A DNA stretch of 64,000 nt from Hepsetus odoe (taxonomy: Eukaryota > Chordata > Actinopteri > Characiformes > Hepsetidae), in contig CM029383.1 in NCBI GenBank assembly GCA_017165825.1, positions 9,649,919 through 9,713,918 of the forward strand, written 5' to 3'. The notes below the pieces were generated by a model that ran no database searches, was not told where the DNA came from, and saw nothing but the letters and a program-made list of their open reading frames with translations. The stretch's first letter is position 1; the number at the start of each line of letters is the position of its first letter. Made by a program: the position numbers and the translations under genes. Shown piece by piece: positions 1 through 14,200 of the stretch.

Positions 1-2
1 AC

Positions 3-2258
3 CTTTCAGCATGAGGAGTTTTCACTGTGCCAAGAGAGTAGATGCTGCACATGATTCTGTAGCAGGACATCTGTAGGTCATCCACTGCAGGACAAATGAG
101 TCGAAAAACAAACATTTAATTAATTTTATCAATAGTGCAAATGATACTCATAGATAATCCAATAAATATGATTTTCTAAATCACTTACATATCACATCAT
201 CTCCAAATTGGTGCTGTGCAATGTGATCGAAGAGAGAGGTAAGGACCGGGAGGAGGGCAACGGTGGTGTAGTTTATATTCTGAGACACACCTTTCACCGG
301 CTGAAAAAGAGAAGCGTGAGATATTAGACCCAAACATCATTAAAGGAATCACCCACACTTCCAACAGCTTCACTAATATTTTTTGTGATCCTTCCACAAA
401 TATATAGGAGCTTTTGAGCTTTTAATCCGGTGTAGCCAGAACAGTCGTAGTTTAAAGAATTGTTAAGACAAAATTTAGGATTCAGAATTGTTAAGACATA
501 ATCAAGTTGTTGAGCTTCTGACATCAAACATGTATAAGATGATTTTTATCTTTTGCCAAAATATTTCTTTACATGCTGAATTCTGAGCCCTAAATCACCT
601 GGTTGCCTTTGGAGACTTTGCCCAGTTTGAGGTTCTCTACCATCTTCTCAATGTCATCAGCTGCACTCTCAAAGAAAGATCTCAGCCCTGCTTTCACAAT
701 CTCTGGTCCAGACTTCATCACCGTTCTGTAGAGACCAAAACACATTGATTATGGCCTGAAGAATGGCTGAGACACAGGGTCAAACTTTAGGATTAGTAAA
801 AAAAAAAAAATTAAAAAAAAAATTAAAACTAAAGTGTGAATACAATATACAGCTGATCTGTTACTAAACTTAAATATACAAAAATTAATAACTAACCTGG
901 CATCGAGTGAGCGTGCGAGAATGTGAAGACAGTTAACAATGGCAGGAGCATCTGTGCCTGAGTGACAAACACAAACATACACACAAAGTAAATAGAAGTA
1001 GAATTGTGTAAAAGTGAATAAAATTCAGTGTGAAATAGGAAAGACTACAGCACAGTCAATGAGAAAACAGCAGAACAGAATAAAACAGAACAGAAAATGA
1101 ATAGAGTACATTCAAACAGAACAGAATTAAACAGAACAGAGTAGAAAAAGAATAAAATAGAACAGAATCAAGATTCAATCACGATTCAAGATAGAACAGG
1201 TCTTACCAAAGAGAAAAACTCTGTGTCTGACGAGAGCAGACATCTTACAGAAAATACTGCAGCCAGAGAAAAAAAAGACGTAAGAAAATAAGGAAGGAAA
1301 GGAAGCAGACAGAATAAATACCAACCAAGGCAAACATTCTGAAAGGGAAGGAAAATCGATTATAGATTTGCATAGAATAGAACAGCACAGAATTTAGACT
1401 TTATGTTCCACAGTTGAGTGTGATGTTAAAGCTTAAGATCAACCTGGCGATCATTTCTTTCTCTTTGTTGGACGCATGACCTCCACTGCCCAGGATTTTA
1501 GCAGGTGTGGACAGAAAGTACAGACAGTGGTTTTTGAAGTACTGATTTATCAGAGGCAAGAGAATCTGCAAAATAAAAAAATAAAAAATTTAAGAGAAGC
1601 TTTATGTGTCTCACACCAGGGAACTGTAAGTGTTAAAACAGCAGGAAAAAAAATAAAGAGAAATAAAAATGTTAAAAACATACAAATAGGCAACAAAAAT
1701 AAGGTTCCACATTAAACTGATAGAATCATGAGTATGACTCTTCCTATGAATTAGTGTATTTTCATGAATTAATTTTACTCTTAAAGAGGTCCAAGTTTCA
1801 ACTGCGCTGCCATTCTCTTTCTATTTAAGACTTTGTGTCAATCATGAAGGTTTTGTCAGCCTGAAAAAGCCTTACTTTGGCAAAGAACTTGATTTCCTGC
1901 TCGTGAGGTGATTTCTCCACACGGCCACTGCTCACCACTGCCTCTGGACACCAACAAACACACCCACAAACCCAGATTCAAACAAAATTACCCTGCTCGA
2001 CATTATCTGACCACACTGATACTTAGTTTAGTTTTTTGCCAATACCAGAGACATGTGACAATAAAAGCAGATAAAATTGCTTTAATTAGGAATTAAAATG
2101 TAATATTTTTTATGATCTCCTGATAATTTACACACATCATACCAAGATGTGCAATAAACTCCTGGGCAATGTCCATCCATTTCAGCAGTTTCTGTAAGAA
2201 GCCATAAGCAAAGCGCTTCTCGATAGAGGAAATATCACTCTCCATATCCTTCAGCCCT
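3..2258 (-). CDS. ryr1: ryr1 exons 59-66: bridging solenoid, truncated by the window edge
   Basis: Exons 59 2143-2258, 60 1876-1943, 61 1444-1565, 62 1207-1256, 63 897-957, 64 599-725, 65 189-300, 66 3-84; about residues 2971-3216. Peptides include SIEKRFAYGFLQKLLKWMDI, VVSSGRVEKSPHEQEIKFFA, LGSGGHASNKEKEMI, IVNCLHILARSLDAR, MKSGPEIVKAGLRSFFE, NYTTVALLPVLTSLF and LDDLQMSCYRIMCSIYSLG. Exon 66 ends with AG at bases 4-3 and a GT donor at bases 2-1, so the next exon lies outside. The remaining third, with the central domain, channel pore and S1-S6, is missing from the window and not lost from the gene as far as can be told. Confidence 0.94.
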
Positions 2259-5200
2259 CTGACAGAACACACACACACACACAAACCCACACACACACAC
2301 AAACACAAACACACACACACAACCTGTTACACATCCTCTTACACATAAAGCTATGAGGGAAAACGCCCCCACTACTCATGAAGGCTTTCACTTTAGTTCT
2401 AATTTTGTCTAAAGTAAAATAACTATTATAAAACACATCTAAAATGATGCTGTGGTCAAAAAAGAGGTAAATCCAAGTAATATTTTCCTTTAGATTCTTC
2501 AAAACAGCTTCTCATTGCAATCTTTAAAGAACTCTTCTTTACCTGCACCTATAACTATGTTAAATATTCCTTTTTTGTCTTTCTGTCAAATATGCATTTT
2601 AAAAATACATATATTTTCAAGCACATGCTGAGCAACACCTTTTTCTACTGCGCTGCCTGTTGACAATCTAATTAGTCTTAAGACATTTTTCTCCTCTCTT
2701 ATAAAACCTGCCATACCTTGTTACAGCGTATCCATTGAGCTGTAAGAACTTGAGAAGCTCATATGCTTTTTCCCTGTCACGAGCCTTCTCTTTAGCGGTC
2801 AGAGTATCGTAGGGCACCAGCAGAGGATGAGTCCCACCACCTGGATAAATACAAAAAAGTGAGAGAGAAAGAGAGATACATGTTAACCAGATGACTGAAC
2901 ATAAAGAGTCGCACAACAGAAAGAAGAGGTTGGCAAACCCTTTGCTTGGAGCTCCATTTTCTTCTTGCGACCCCAGGTGTTGTGGTAGTTCTCTGCCAGC
3001 TGCTCAGCCATGGACTGAAGAGGAAAAAAGACAGAAATATTAGCAGAAGTGTGTTTATATATACCATATAATGGGGAGTGTGGAGAAGAGAAGAAGAAGA
3101 GCGTGCAGGCAGGTGGGGAATGGGTGGAGAAGAGTGACAGGTGTGATCAGTGACAGTCCAGCAAGAATGAAGTGGAAGGTTTACAGGACTGTGGTGAGAT
3201 AAAGCTGTGTGTTGATAAAGATGGAGGCAGTGTAAAGGAAGAATTAATCCCTTAATGAATCATTATCATTGTTAAATATAAACAGAACCTTAAATGGGAT
3301 GCAACACTGTACCTGCAGCTCTCTGGATAAGGTCATGCCTGTTATGTCTATGGGCTGTGGACTGTATCCATGACTGGGATCATACGTTGCCTATCAGGTG
3401 AAAAAAGAAGTGTGACATCAGCACATAATCTGTTATATCTACTAAAATAACACAGTATCCTGTTAAAAATTAGTTTTAAAAAAAATCTCAAAACTCTCCA
3501 GGCTATAGTGTCGTTCCACATGCGCTCTTCTCTTTACCTGTGCAGTCTGGGAGATTTTGCGAGCTGCTTTCTTCTCTGCTTTGTCCTCATCTCCATCTCT
3601 GGCTTTGTCCAGTGTCCACTCCCAAGCTATCATGGCCTTTATAGACTCTTTAATGGGCCAGCGATATATCTCTTTATCCTGCAGCACAGAGGATTATCAG
3701 GCAAGGTTTGAAAAGCTCTGAATGAATCATAGTGGAAGATCCCAAGAAAAGAGAAAATGTTACCTTTTCAGAAAATGTTTTGTACGGCCTGAGCATGTGA
3801 TGAGTTTTGGCATTTTCATCCAGTACCTCACCAAATGTCCAGTTGTTTTGTATCTGGACACACAAATAGGAAACATCAGATAAAAATGACATAATTACAA
3901 AGAATGTTTCATTTTACACAAATTCAGTTAATTAAATATTTGCCTCATTAACACTTTAAAGACTTACTTTCTCAAAAGCCCACTTGTCGTGTGTGTATTC
4001 TGCATATCTGTTAATGAATCCATCCAGTTTCTCAGGAATGATTGTACTAAAAATGGAAAAAAAACAGGAAAGCCATGACAGTTAAAGGAATTACTAAATG
4101 GATTACTTATTAAGTTTAAAATAAAAACGTGATAAAGGCACTGTACTTGGTGGTCTCCACAGGTTTAGGGTCAAAGTTGCCCTCAGCATCAACAGAAGCT
4201 TTCTTTTCCGTTTTGGAAGAGTAACTGGCATCCACGTAATCAGGAGGAATTGCACCAGCTATGGCACAGATGCAGGGCATAGCGATTTTGAACAGTTCTG
4301 CATCAAATTTCTGTAGAAATAAGAAAGAATCAAACCCAGTAATGACAATATACATTAACTGTCCATTTTATTATTTTTTTAGTCTTGAGGCCTGAGCGTT
4401 AATTATAACAAACCATGCTGCAAATTCACAAGCATATCATTATTAGAATTTTATTATTAAATGTCTACAATTGGAACTCATAAGACAGTATATGATACAG
4501 GGCTGTACGATGTGGGCTAAATTATAACATTTCAATAATATTGCTGCATTTTGAGATTCACAATACGACTTATTTTAAAAACACAGAGGTGATTCGATAA
4601 TGTGACAAACTTGAAGGAATATGAGTGGCTTAAAGGGTTAAAAAAAAAGATACAATTTGAATACATGAATTACTCAAAATTTCAAACCAGCTGGTCAAAA
4701 ACACTGATTGCTGAGGGGCTCATTTGCATATGAACAAGCTTGAGTGACAGGAAAGAGAATGCTAATAGTGTACATCAATTACAGAAGAATGACCTCACAG
4801 AAGACCCTATACTGCAGAAGAGGTACTTTAGGGATTTACCTTGACTATCAATGTCCTGTCCCTTACCTTGTGGGCCAAAGATTCAAAGATCCCCCAGAAA
4901 AGTTTGCGGGTCAGATGGAGCTCCTCCTCTGAAGACACTCCAAAGTTAGCCCAACCATTGGGCAGGCAGTAGTACTTCCAGCATCGCTCATAGTGATTGG
5001 TTAGTAACTGCAACACAAACATTTAAATAAATATTAGTGAAAGAATAGTGAAATAGTGTATTACTGTATGGAAAATGTCACTGAAAATCAGATTCATCTT
5101 TTGTTAGGTCTACAGGACAAAATATGTCAAAAGGACAATATGTACCTTGAGTGGCATTTTGGCATATTCGTTGAGAATTGGCACATCGAATACAAGTCGT

Positions 5201-8200
5201 CTCAGCAGGTGCTGGAGCATGGAAGGCCGCAGATACCTGAAAAAGAAAAATATAATAAAAAATCCAAAACAAAAGAATGCAAAAAGATATCATAAAGGTA
5301 TTCACTGTCCACATTCACTTCAAAACTTATAATAAATAATAAATCAAAAATTCTGGGCTTATTTATTTGACATCTCTGTTATTCATCTGCGGCACATGAT
5401 CCTGGACGTGAAGTCAGCATCACGGACAGGGGTTTCATTGATAATAGATACACAACATGCAAGCATGAAAAACACACCATGCTCTACTCACACAGCACAA
5501 ACAATGTAAGACAGCTCAGCCCAGATTCAAGCCCCAACCCCTGCCGGGTGTGGCCAGTCGGGGCAGAATGAAAACGTCTTGTGAGTTTTGTGTGTGTGGG
5601 GGATGATTTATCTGTGTCATTTGTTCTTAAATACTGTCCAGTTTAACACTAACCTGCAGAGAAACATGAGGCACTCTTCAATTACATCTCTCTGAGCTTT
5701 AGTGAGTGAACGGCCACGAGAGAGCCTGTAGATGGTGTGCAGCATGGAGTCGATCATGATGGCCCGGTGGTCTGATCCGGCAAACAGTGGGGCACATTTG
5801 GTGATGAGAGGCAGAACAGCAGAGCACAGGTACCGATTTAAAGCCAGAGCCATTTCAGTGGTACTGAACGCGGCCTGGAACACAGCCAAACAAATTATCT
5901 CAACAAGAGTAACACAAAAAACATTCTCTACCCTGCAGTAACAACAGCATCTTGAATGTAAATCTGTCACAAAATAATTCAACTAAAATTTGTTTAAGGT
6001 TCAGTGAAACTTGAAATCTTCACCATTATTTGATTAAATCAACACAGACTAATAAAGTGACTAAGGAAAATATCTGCACATAACAGAGTAATAGATAATA
6101 AAAAATACAATAAGGAAATGCTTTCCATGCTTAAATATTAACCTGATTATTTTAAACATTGAACTCTTTCGGATCGATGCTCCAGGTTGGATCTCAAGGT
6201 TTAAAAGAACCACAGAGACTGAACTGAGCCAAAACCCCATCATGCTCACCGTGTCCAGAGAGGCTGCTGCCCGCATGTCCGGCAGGAAGCCAACCTCCAG
6301 CAGGTGTAAAAGGAAGTCCTGATTATCAATGCCATAAACTCTGTCGAGGAACAGCACCATTGGAGCCTTGTGATCAGGAACAAAACTCGCAGACATCTTT
6401 GGCTCAATAATGCTGTTGTCTAGAGTACAAAGGTGAAAGGACACATTGGAGGGATAGATTTGAATACACTTTAAGCATCACCAGATTATAAGAGCTGTCT
6501 GATGCCAGCCATAGACACACTTGTCACTAGACAAACTGTCAGTCAAAGTGTCAGTCATTCAGTCATTCAGTCAGGCAGTCATTTTCTGCCGCATGTCCCA
6601 AGCAGGGTCGCAGGGGAGTGCTGGAATCCATCCCAGCTCACAGAAGGCGAAGGACGGTGAACACACCCTGGACAGCTTGCCAGCCCATCGCAGAACATGC
6701 AGTGTATTTCCTTTAAATCTGTTTTACTCACCTTTTCCAAAAGCTGGAATCTGGACTGGAAGACTAATAACACCAACCAGGTCCTCAATAGGCACCAAGG
6801 ACCTGAGAATAGCCCTTATCCTCAGAGCCTCACCTTTACCTGCTTGGATCAGCTGCACGGTCAGAACAGAAACAAACAAGTTTAAATTCAGAAGTAGTCA
6901 AATTCCACAGCTGAAACTGTCCCTTTGCGGTGTAAAAGAAATCTACCAGTTAAAAGCAAATAGACTGGTTAAATTGACAAGACAATTTATATTAACTGTG
7001 TAAGCAATAATTTGACAATTTGAATGTTGTTTAAAACCAACTGACGGATCAGGCACTTACATGCATCTCAGGAGCACATCGGCCCAGCAGGTCAATCAGA
7101 GCAGCGTAGAAGGACATGATGGCATTTCCGAGGTGCACTCTGTTTTCCTCATGCTGCTCTTCTCCTCCAAACCTACAACAAAACAGAAGCACAAAAAAGA
7201 CAGATCCCTTAGATAGAAAATACTTAACTAGCTGCAATTGTATAATATATTTATATATTTTGCATTAAAATGAATAAAATTTAAATATGACTAGGAAACA
7301 AATCATGAGCAAGCTGGAGCTCTGATATAAAATACAGCTTTGGTGTTTCCAAGAATGCTTACAAGATGTGATTATTAGATTTTGTCCTGTTTACAATTTT
7401 CCACCGCTGGTTATTGTCTGGTCTTTGATTAAAGAGTTAAAAAGTTCGATGTAGTTCTCATACATTGGGAAGCGTCTGTCTTTCTTGATGCTCGGCCCGT
7501 CTCTCGCCGGATCCTCTGATATTTTGATGGCCTCTTCGATGGCTGCTAGCAGGCCATTTCCTCCCTCTCCTCTCAGGGCGGGACCAAAACACTCAGGCCG
7601 TCGGATCAGGAGGCGAACCACAACATTCGCGTTCTCTTCTACACTCTCTCCTGTAGGACACAGACAGAATTTCTCACTTTCAGTAAATTACCAATTACTC
7701 ACAAGTGTTTGAAATTTTTAAAACTAAACATGTACTAAATTGTTAGCAGTTATTTACATGTATTCTGTTTCTATTGTATTTTTGTCATTTTATGGTCTCT
7801 TGCTGGTTTGTGTTTTTATTAGATTTTAAAACGCATTATTCTCTGCTGCACTCCATGTACACAAGATTAAATATGGTTACTTATATATGTTTTCTATTCT
7901 GCACTTTAAATAATGCGAACCAAATTCTTTGCATATGTGTAACGTGTAGTAAATATAATTATGTTTATTATATGTATTTACTATGAGTGATGTGATATGT
8001 ATTTAAATGCTGTAAATGTGTGCATAATCTCCAGTGCTTGCTACTCATACATCTGATAAGAATGTACACCTGTAATAATATTTTTACAAACCATTAACAA
8101 AGACAGCGAATCTGAGGAAGTCCAGGTATTTCTCTCCACCGCAGGGATTCCAGCCGATATCAGGGTATCCCTTAGACAGGAGCATCGGACAGCTCTGCAA

Positions 8201-11200
8201 CCCACAGCCAGCCAGATACTTCACCACCTTAAACAGAACAACATCCTTTAAACACTCTCAACTTTCTTAAACATGAATTTTACACATGCACTACTGTTTC
8301 CAACATTCTAATCATTCTTTTTCAACACTTAAAAACAGTCCTCCCTACATGGGATTTTTTCAAATTAGGAATATAAACACATGCAAAAACCATTTCTTTA
8401 TATATAACCTTCTTGTTGGTGGAAAATTCAAAATAACAATAAATAAATAAATAAATACATACATTAATAAAAACAATTGTTAGAATTTGTGAAACGGCTG
8501 CAGTTCAGGTGAAGTGACTATTTGTCATTGCGAAACACAGCACACAGTGAATTACAATGAAGTCCAGCACCAAGAGAGCAGTGCTCAAGGGTACCTCAGG
8601 ACAACCTACTGGTCTGGGTTTCAAACCCACGACCTTCCGATCCTGGGCCTTAGTCTTTAAACACCAGGCCTCCGCTGCCCGATGCCTGATGGGGGAAACT
8701 TTTCCAGAACACTTTTGACTTTGACGGTGAGCCATAATGGTGATACAAAACAGAAGCAACACTGTGTCATAAAGAATGCAGAGTTAATCACCTTCTCCAG
8801 GTCCTGTTCCTGGAGGGCCAGAGCAAGCTCATTGTTGTCAATGCAAGATGCTGCAGCAACATCCAGAGGAGTAGAGCCACGCATCCCTGAAGTGACAATA
8901 ATAACTCATTAGTGCTGTTCTGTTTATTTTAAAAACAACAAGAAAAGAGTACTTATTTAAATAGATTCTTATCTAAGCACATGGTAAAAATCGAACTGCC
9001 TGTTTTATTAACTGACCCAGGCCGATGCCACTGTTCTGGAGCAGGTAACTCAGGTGGTCAAACATAGAGCGCTGGTTCTGACGGCTGATTCGGCAGAAAT
9101 AACACAAAAAGCGACAGCAATTGGTCACCATGCGTGGGAACCGGATCTCCTGGAGATACAAAAGATAAGAATATTTAAGCTAACACAGAAAACGTACAAA
9201 TGTTTCCCTGATGGATGCAGTTACAGCAATCTATGGGACTGTTAGGACCAAACTATTATGACCAGACTAGGCAATAAATATCTGCTCTAGTCCTAAACAA
9301 CAGACCCTGAATGAGTAAGCTTATTTTCTGTTCCCTCAGCCATACCTTGGAGTCTCCACCACCAAGCACATTGACCATGACCTCCATAACAGTCTCATGC
9401 ATACCCAGTGCTCTCATCAGGTTTGGGTGCTGGTAGAACACTTTGTTGCTCATGATGTTTCTGTGGAAGGAAAAAAACACAAGTTTTGTAAAAGATTCTA
9501 TACTGAATAAACTTGAAGCTTTAAATTATATTTTAATTCTACACAGAATCCGTTCTGTTATCTCATTCTGACTTATATGTGGTTTTTACTTATTGTTACA
9601 CTTCTTACTGTTTAATCTCTTGTTCTACCGGTAAGGATGTACTTTTCCTACAATAACATGCTCATTATTCAACAAAGTATTTCATGAATAAAGTTTATAT
9701 ATATTTTTACCACTTATATTTTACCACAGTTTACTCCTTAAAAGAAAGTTAAAGTAATAAAAGAGAAAGTTCTGATCTCTGACTGACCCGATGCTCTGGA
9801 TCATGAGCCTCTCCTCCTCTGGGCCCATCTGCACGATAAGCAGTGAACGAATCTGGCTCAGACACTCCAACAGCTCCATGGTGTCCTGCACAGACACTGA
9901 GTTGATGGTGTAAGCTTTAGGCAGAGCACGGATCAGCTCACCCAAAGCATCGTACTGCCGATGCAGGAGACTGAACATCATGCGCACCAGCTCAGGGTTT
10001 TGGATAAACGACTCCTGAGCCCAGTGGATCGTCGTGTGTGAAATCAGCTCCTGCAAAGTGCCTAAGGTAAAATTCAGACAAAAAAAATACACAATCTTAA
10101 CAAAAGATATAAATAAAAATAAACAATTGTTTGATTTGTGTATTGCTGCAGCAGTATTGCTGCTCTTAGAATAGAAGAATAGAATAATCATTTATTATCC
10201 CACGAATGAGAAATTCAGGTGTTCGGGTCTTTAACAAGAAAGAAGAAGAGAGAAAGAAAAGAATATATAAAAAACACAAGACATCCATATACAGAGCTAT
10301 ATATACATATTTACAGGGCAATTAGTAATTGTAATAATTAGTAATTGTAATAATTAATAATAATTATTACTGCTATTACTGATATTTTACTATTGCTAAT
10401 ATATGTGATTTCAAATTTGATTTATAACTTTAATTACACAGTTACTGTGAGTATATTTTTGTTTCTAATAAAAAATAAAATACTAATACGACTGCTAATA
10501 ATTATTACATTATATGCAATGTAAGAAATGTAAAAAAATTAATTTCTCTCACTGGGGTTTATCTTGTCCTCCGGTTCTGGCTCCACTTCGTGCTTCCTCC
10601 TTCGCAGACTCTTCACCTTTTCCAACAACCTGAAAAGCCGCCCACGGAGTGAAGTGTCCACCTGCTCTTCCTCCTCCTCCTGCTCTATGTGCACACCTGC
10701 AGGCAAGAGACATTGACTTTAAAAAGAGAGAAACTGGGAAAGTTTGGTTTTGCTGTCTATGAAGGGGACTAAAGGTGCACTGACCGCAATGAGCCAGCAG
10801 GTCATTGTGTAAGGCTTGGAGTTCCCCACGAACGTCCTCAGGAACCGGACAATCCTCCTCTTCTGGACAGCTCTTAAAGTTCATCAGCATGTTAACCTGA
10901 AAACACACAGTGTATAACTCATGAGTGCCAAAAGACATACACTAGTGTTCAAACAAGTGGAATGGATGATTTTAATGAAATAAAACCAATTTGGTTGCAG
11001 ATCATTTAGTCATGTTTGTATTCTTGTGGGTTTGTAAAATAAGTAAAAGTTGTAAATAAAAATGAAAGCAATGTTGAATGTGTCTAGTGGAGAGTGTAGT
11101 TCATTCTAACATGAATGACAAATGTGTACAACATTGAATGAGGCGTAACAAAATGAACAATTACTTAAAAATCTAAGAAGTTTAATTAACATGTCTAGAC

Positions 11201-14200
11201 ACCAAATGTACTTCCATCTGTTTTATAAAACTGTAGCTTTTGTATAAAGTATTAATATTTCATTAACTAATATTTATTTAACATTTAATGAATATTAATG
11301 GTATTAATAATTCAACTTTTAAATGGTATAAGGCATTCTGCATTCTGCCATGTGAAGTGGTTCTGGTGTGTGTGTGTGTGTTTGACCTGTTCTTGTGGTG
11401 GTGAGCGGAACTCCCTGGTCTTTCGGGCCGTTTCTGCGGCCGTCATGGTGAAGGCCTGCATCAACTCATTATATCGCTGTCTCTGATTGGACTGAACCTG
11501 ACTTACAAAGCGATCTGAAAAGGCGACAATGGCCTCCACTCGATGTCGCAGCTCGCAGTCGCAGAAATACTGCAGCAGGGTACACATCTGGCAGACAGAA
11601 ATTAGAGATTTGTTTTTTGTAACTTGTTTCAATTCCCCAGTTGTTCTACACATTCCAAATAATTAGGTTCTATAAACACTAAACACCAGTGATGGTTTGG
11701 ACTGCCCTACCACACCCTCATGGCACAAGTGATGAACATGTTTTTTTCTCACTGATTAGTTTATGACCTTTATTCATTTAGAAAACACCTTTCATAAGGT
11801 AATTACTTTTACACCTCACGGCAGAGCAAAGTCCTGTTGCACAAAAACAGACAGAAATATTCACCTGCAGTTTAACAGACTCAGGTAGTTTCATGTGGAG
11901 AAGCCCCTCCCCTACATCTTCCTGTTCTTTAGACTCTTCCCTAATCAATGCAGGTTCCACCTCTGGTTCCACCTCCTCGCCTGCTGCTTTCTCGAGGTCT
12001 GCTTTCTCAGCCACTGCATTTTCATCCTCCTCTTCCTTCTCTGTGTATTCATCCTCCTCTTCTTCCTCTTCCAGCTCTTCATCTTCCTCTTCCTCCTCCA
12101 CCACTCCTTCATCCTGTAACTCATCTTCCTGCTCTCCTTCGATCACTTTTTCAATCTTCTTGTCTTCACTTCCCTCCTCTTTACTGACGAGTTCCTGGTC
12201 TCCGTCTCCCTCATCCTGTGTCTTTGTCTCTGTATCGCTGAACACGGACGGTTCGATCAGTTTCAGGATATGTTTAACATCCTTGTCCTCGAACACGCCC
12301 ATGATGAGGAGAGTGCTGATGAGTTTGAGGATGGGAACAAAATGGAACTCCACACTGCCCCCTACAGGATCGCGCATGGCCTGACCTCCGTCCTGCACTG
12401 CCTCGGTCAGCATGCTCAGGGCAATGTCCTTCAGTTTCTGAGGAGAGAGATTGTTGCAGCATTATTGTAGTTAAAATATGGAATTTAAAAATAATAAGGT
12501 TATGTGGGTTTCCTCAATGATTACTAATGTAACATGAACATTTCACAAGATTTAATGGGAAACAGTCCAATGCACTAAAAAGTGTTAATATATTTCAGTT
12601 TTCCTTGATCTGCAATTGACTTATGTGGTTTTGTTGTGCTCTTCTAGAGTAAATGTAAACCGTTTGGAATATACCGATACATTTACAGCTACATTTTACA
12701 TAATGCTTTACACCGCAGCCCTCTGTAAAATAAAACACTATTCGTACTCCTTACCTGCAATGGAATGACAGGGCTAAGTGTATAGAGATCAGCATTAGTC
12801 CCCACAAACCCTGTGGATGCGAAGTGCAGTTTGGGCCGCAGACAGGTGGAAAGGCCAACTCCAGGCAGAGCGTGGGCTTTCTCTGCATCTGAATACAGCG
12901 TGATGCTGCGCGTCTCATCCGTCATCGGTACGATGAACTCCCGGTTGGTCATAAGACGGTTGCGCTTGGCAGACTCAAGGTGCATCGAGATCAGCAGGTC
13001 GTAGTAGCCGCTGCGTATCGGACCAGGTAGGTAGGTGTTCTCGATGGCATAAAACAGCTGCGACTCGTCCACATGGCTGCACAGAGCATGGGCTACACGG
13101 TTGTTTCCCAGCGCACACACAGAACCATACAGTTTCAGTGTGTGATAGTGGAATGTCATTAGATCCATCCGCTCAGAAAGCTCCAGGATATCAATGCATC
13201 TACAGTGAGTGAAGAATTGCAACATGAAAAATAAGTAAGGGGCCCATATTCTGCATTTTTTATTTATTTTGATCATGTTGAGAATAAAACATAACTTATT
13301 TTCCAATCTTCCCTTATTCCTTTAAACAGCTGTTTGTTATTCTGTACCTTTAAAACTGATGTATATCACTCAGTTCTGATCTGACTGGGTGGTCCTTTAT
13401 TGTAACGTCTTTAAAAGTAATTGAAACCCTCCTACTAACATCATTGTGAATGGTTAGGTTTTAACGAATGTAGGACGAAAAGATGGGTGTATGCTTGATA
13501 TGACAAAAATATTTAATTAAAAGCAGGCTGTTTCTGAAACTTTATTTCCCTACAGTGCTAACAGGGGTGTGCACTGGAATTGAAACTGAAAAGATTTATT
13601 TTTCACAAGCGGCATTATCGATTCTGCTTATCAATACCTAATCAATTTTGCAAAGAGAAAAGAAAGTAGGGCTGCACAGGTTTTCAGCATAACAGTTATT
13701 TTATATCTCTGAGTCTAAATACAGTGTAAAATCTTCTGAAAAAGGTCTAAACTTTAAGCTTCTTTTACTTTAAAAGATACAATTGGGAACATACATCTAA
13801 AAATGCAGTCCAAGTCTGTGTGTCATTATCAAAGTTAGCCTGCCTGTTTATGTTTCTAAAACACAGGATATTTGTCCTCTGTAAATATTTGCTTATGTGG
13901 TGGTACTTGTCTATGGACCTGTGGCTCAAGAGGTCCCAGGTTCGAATCCCACCTCCAGCACTACCACCACTGGGTCCCTGAGCAAGACCCTTAACCCTGA
14001 GTGTCTCCAGGGTGGACTGTCCCTGTAATCAGGACACCGACGTCACTCTGGATAAGAGCGTCTGATAAATGCCATGAATGTAATTTTGCTGCTTGACCAG
14101 GAATAGGAGGTGGAATAGGAGGTGGAGGTGAAAAAAATGGATGATAACTGGAGATATGTGATTTCAATGGATCTGTCAATATGGAACTGAAACCATTTCT

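Noticed and set aside
6521..7003. Plus-strand open frame of 160 codons
   Set aside because: Spans a dispersed repeat and the antisense of ryr1 exon 47.
11893..12384. Ser-rich plus-strand open frame of 163 codons
   Set aside because: Exact antisense of the Glu/Asp-rich ryr1 exon 36; GAG/GAA codons reversed give Ser and Leu.
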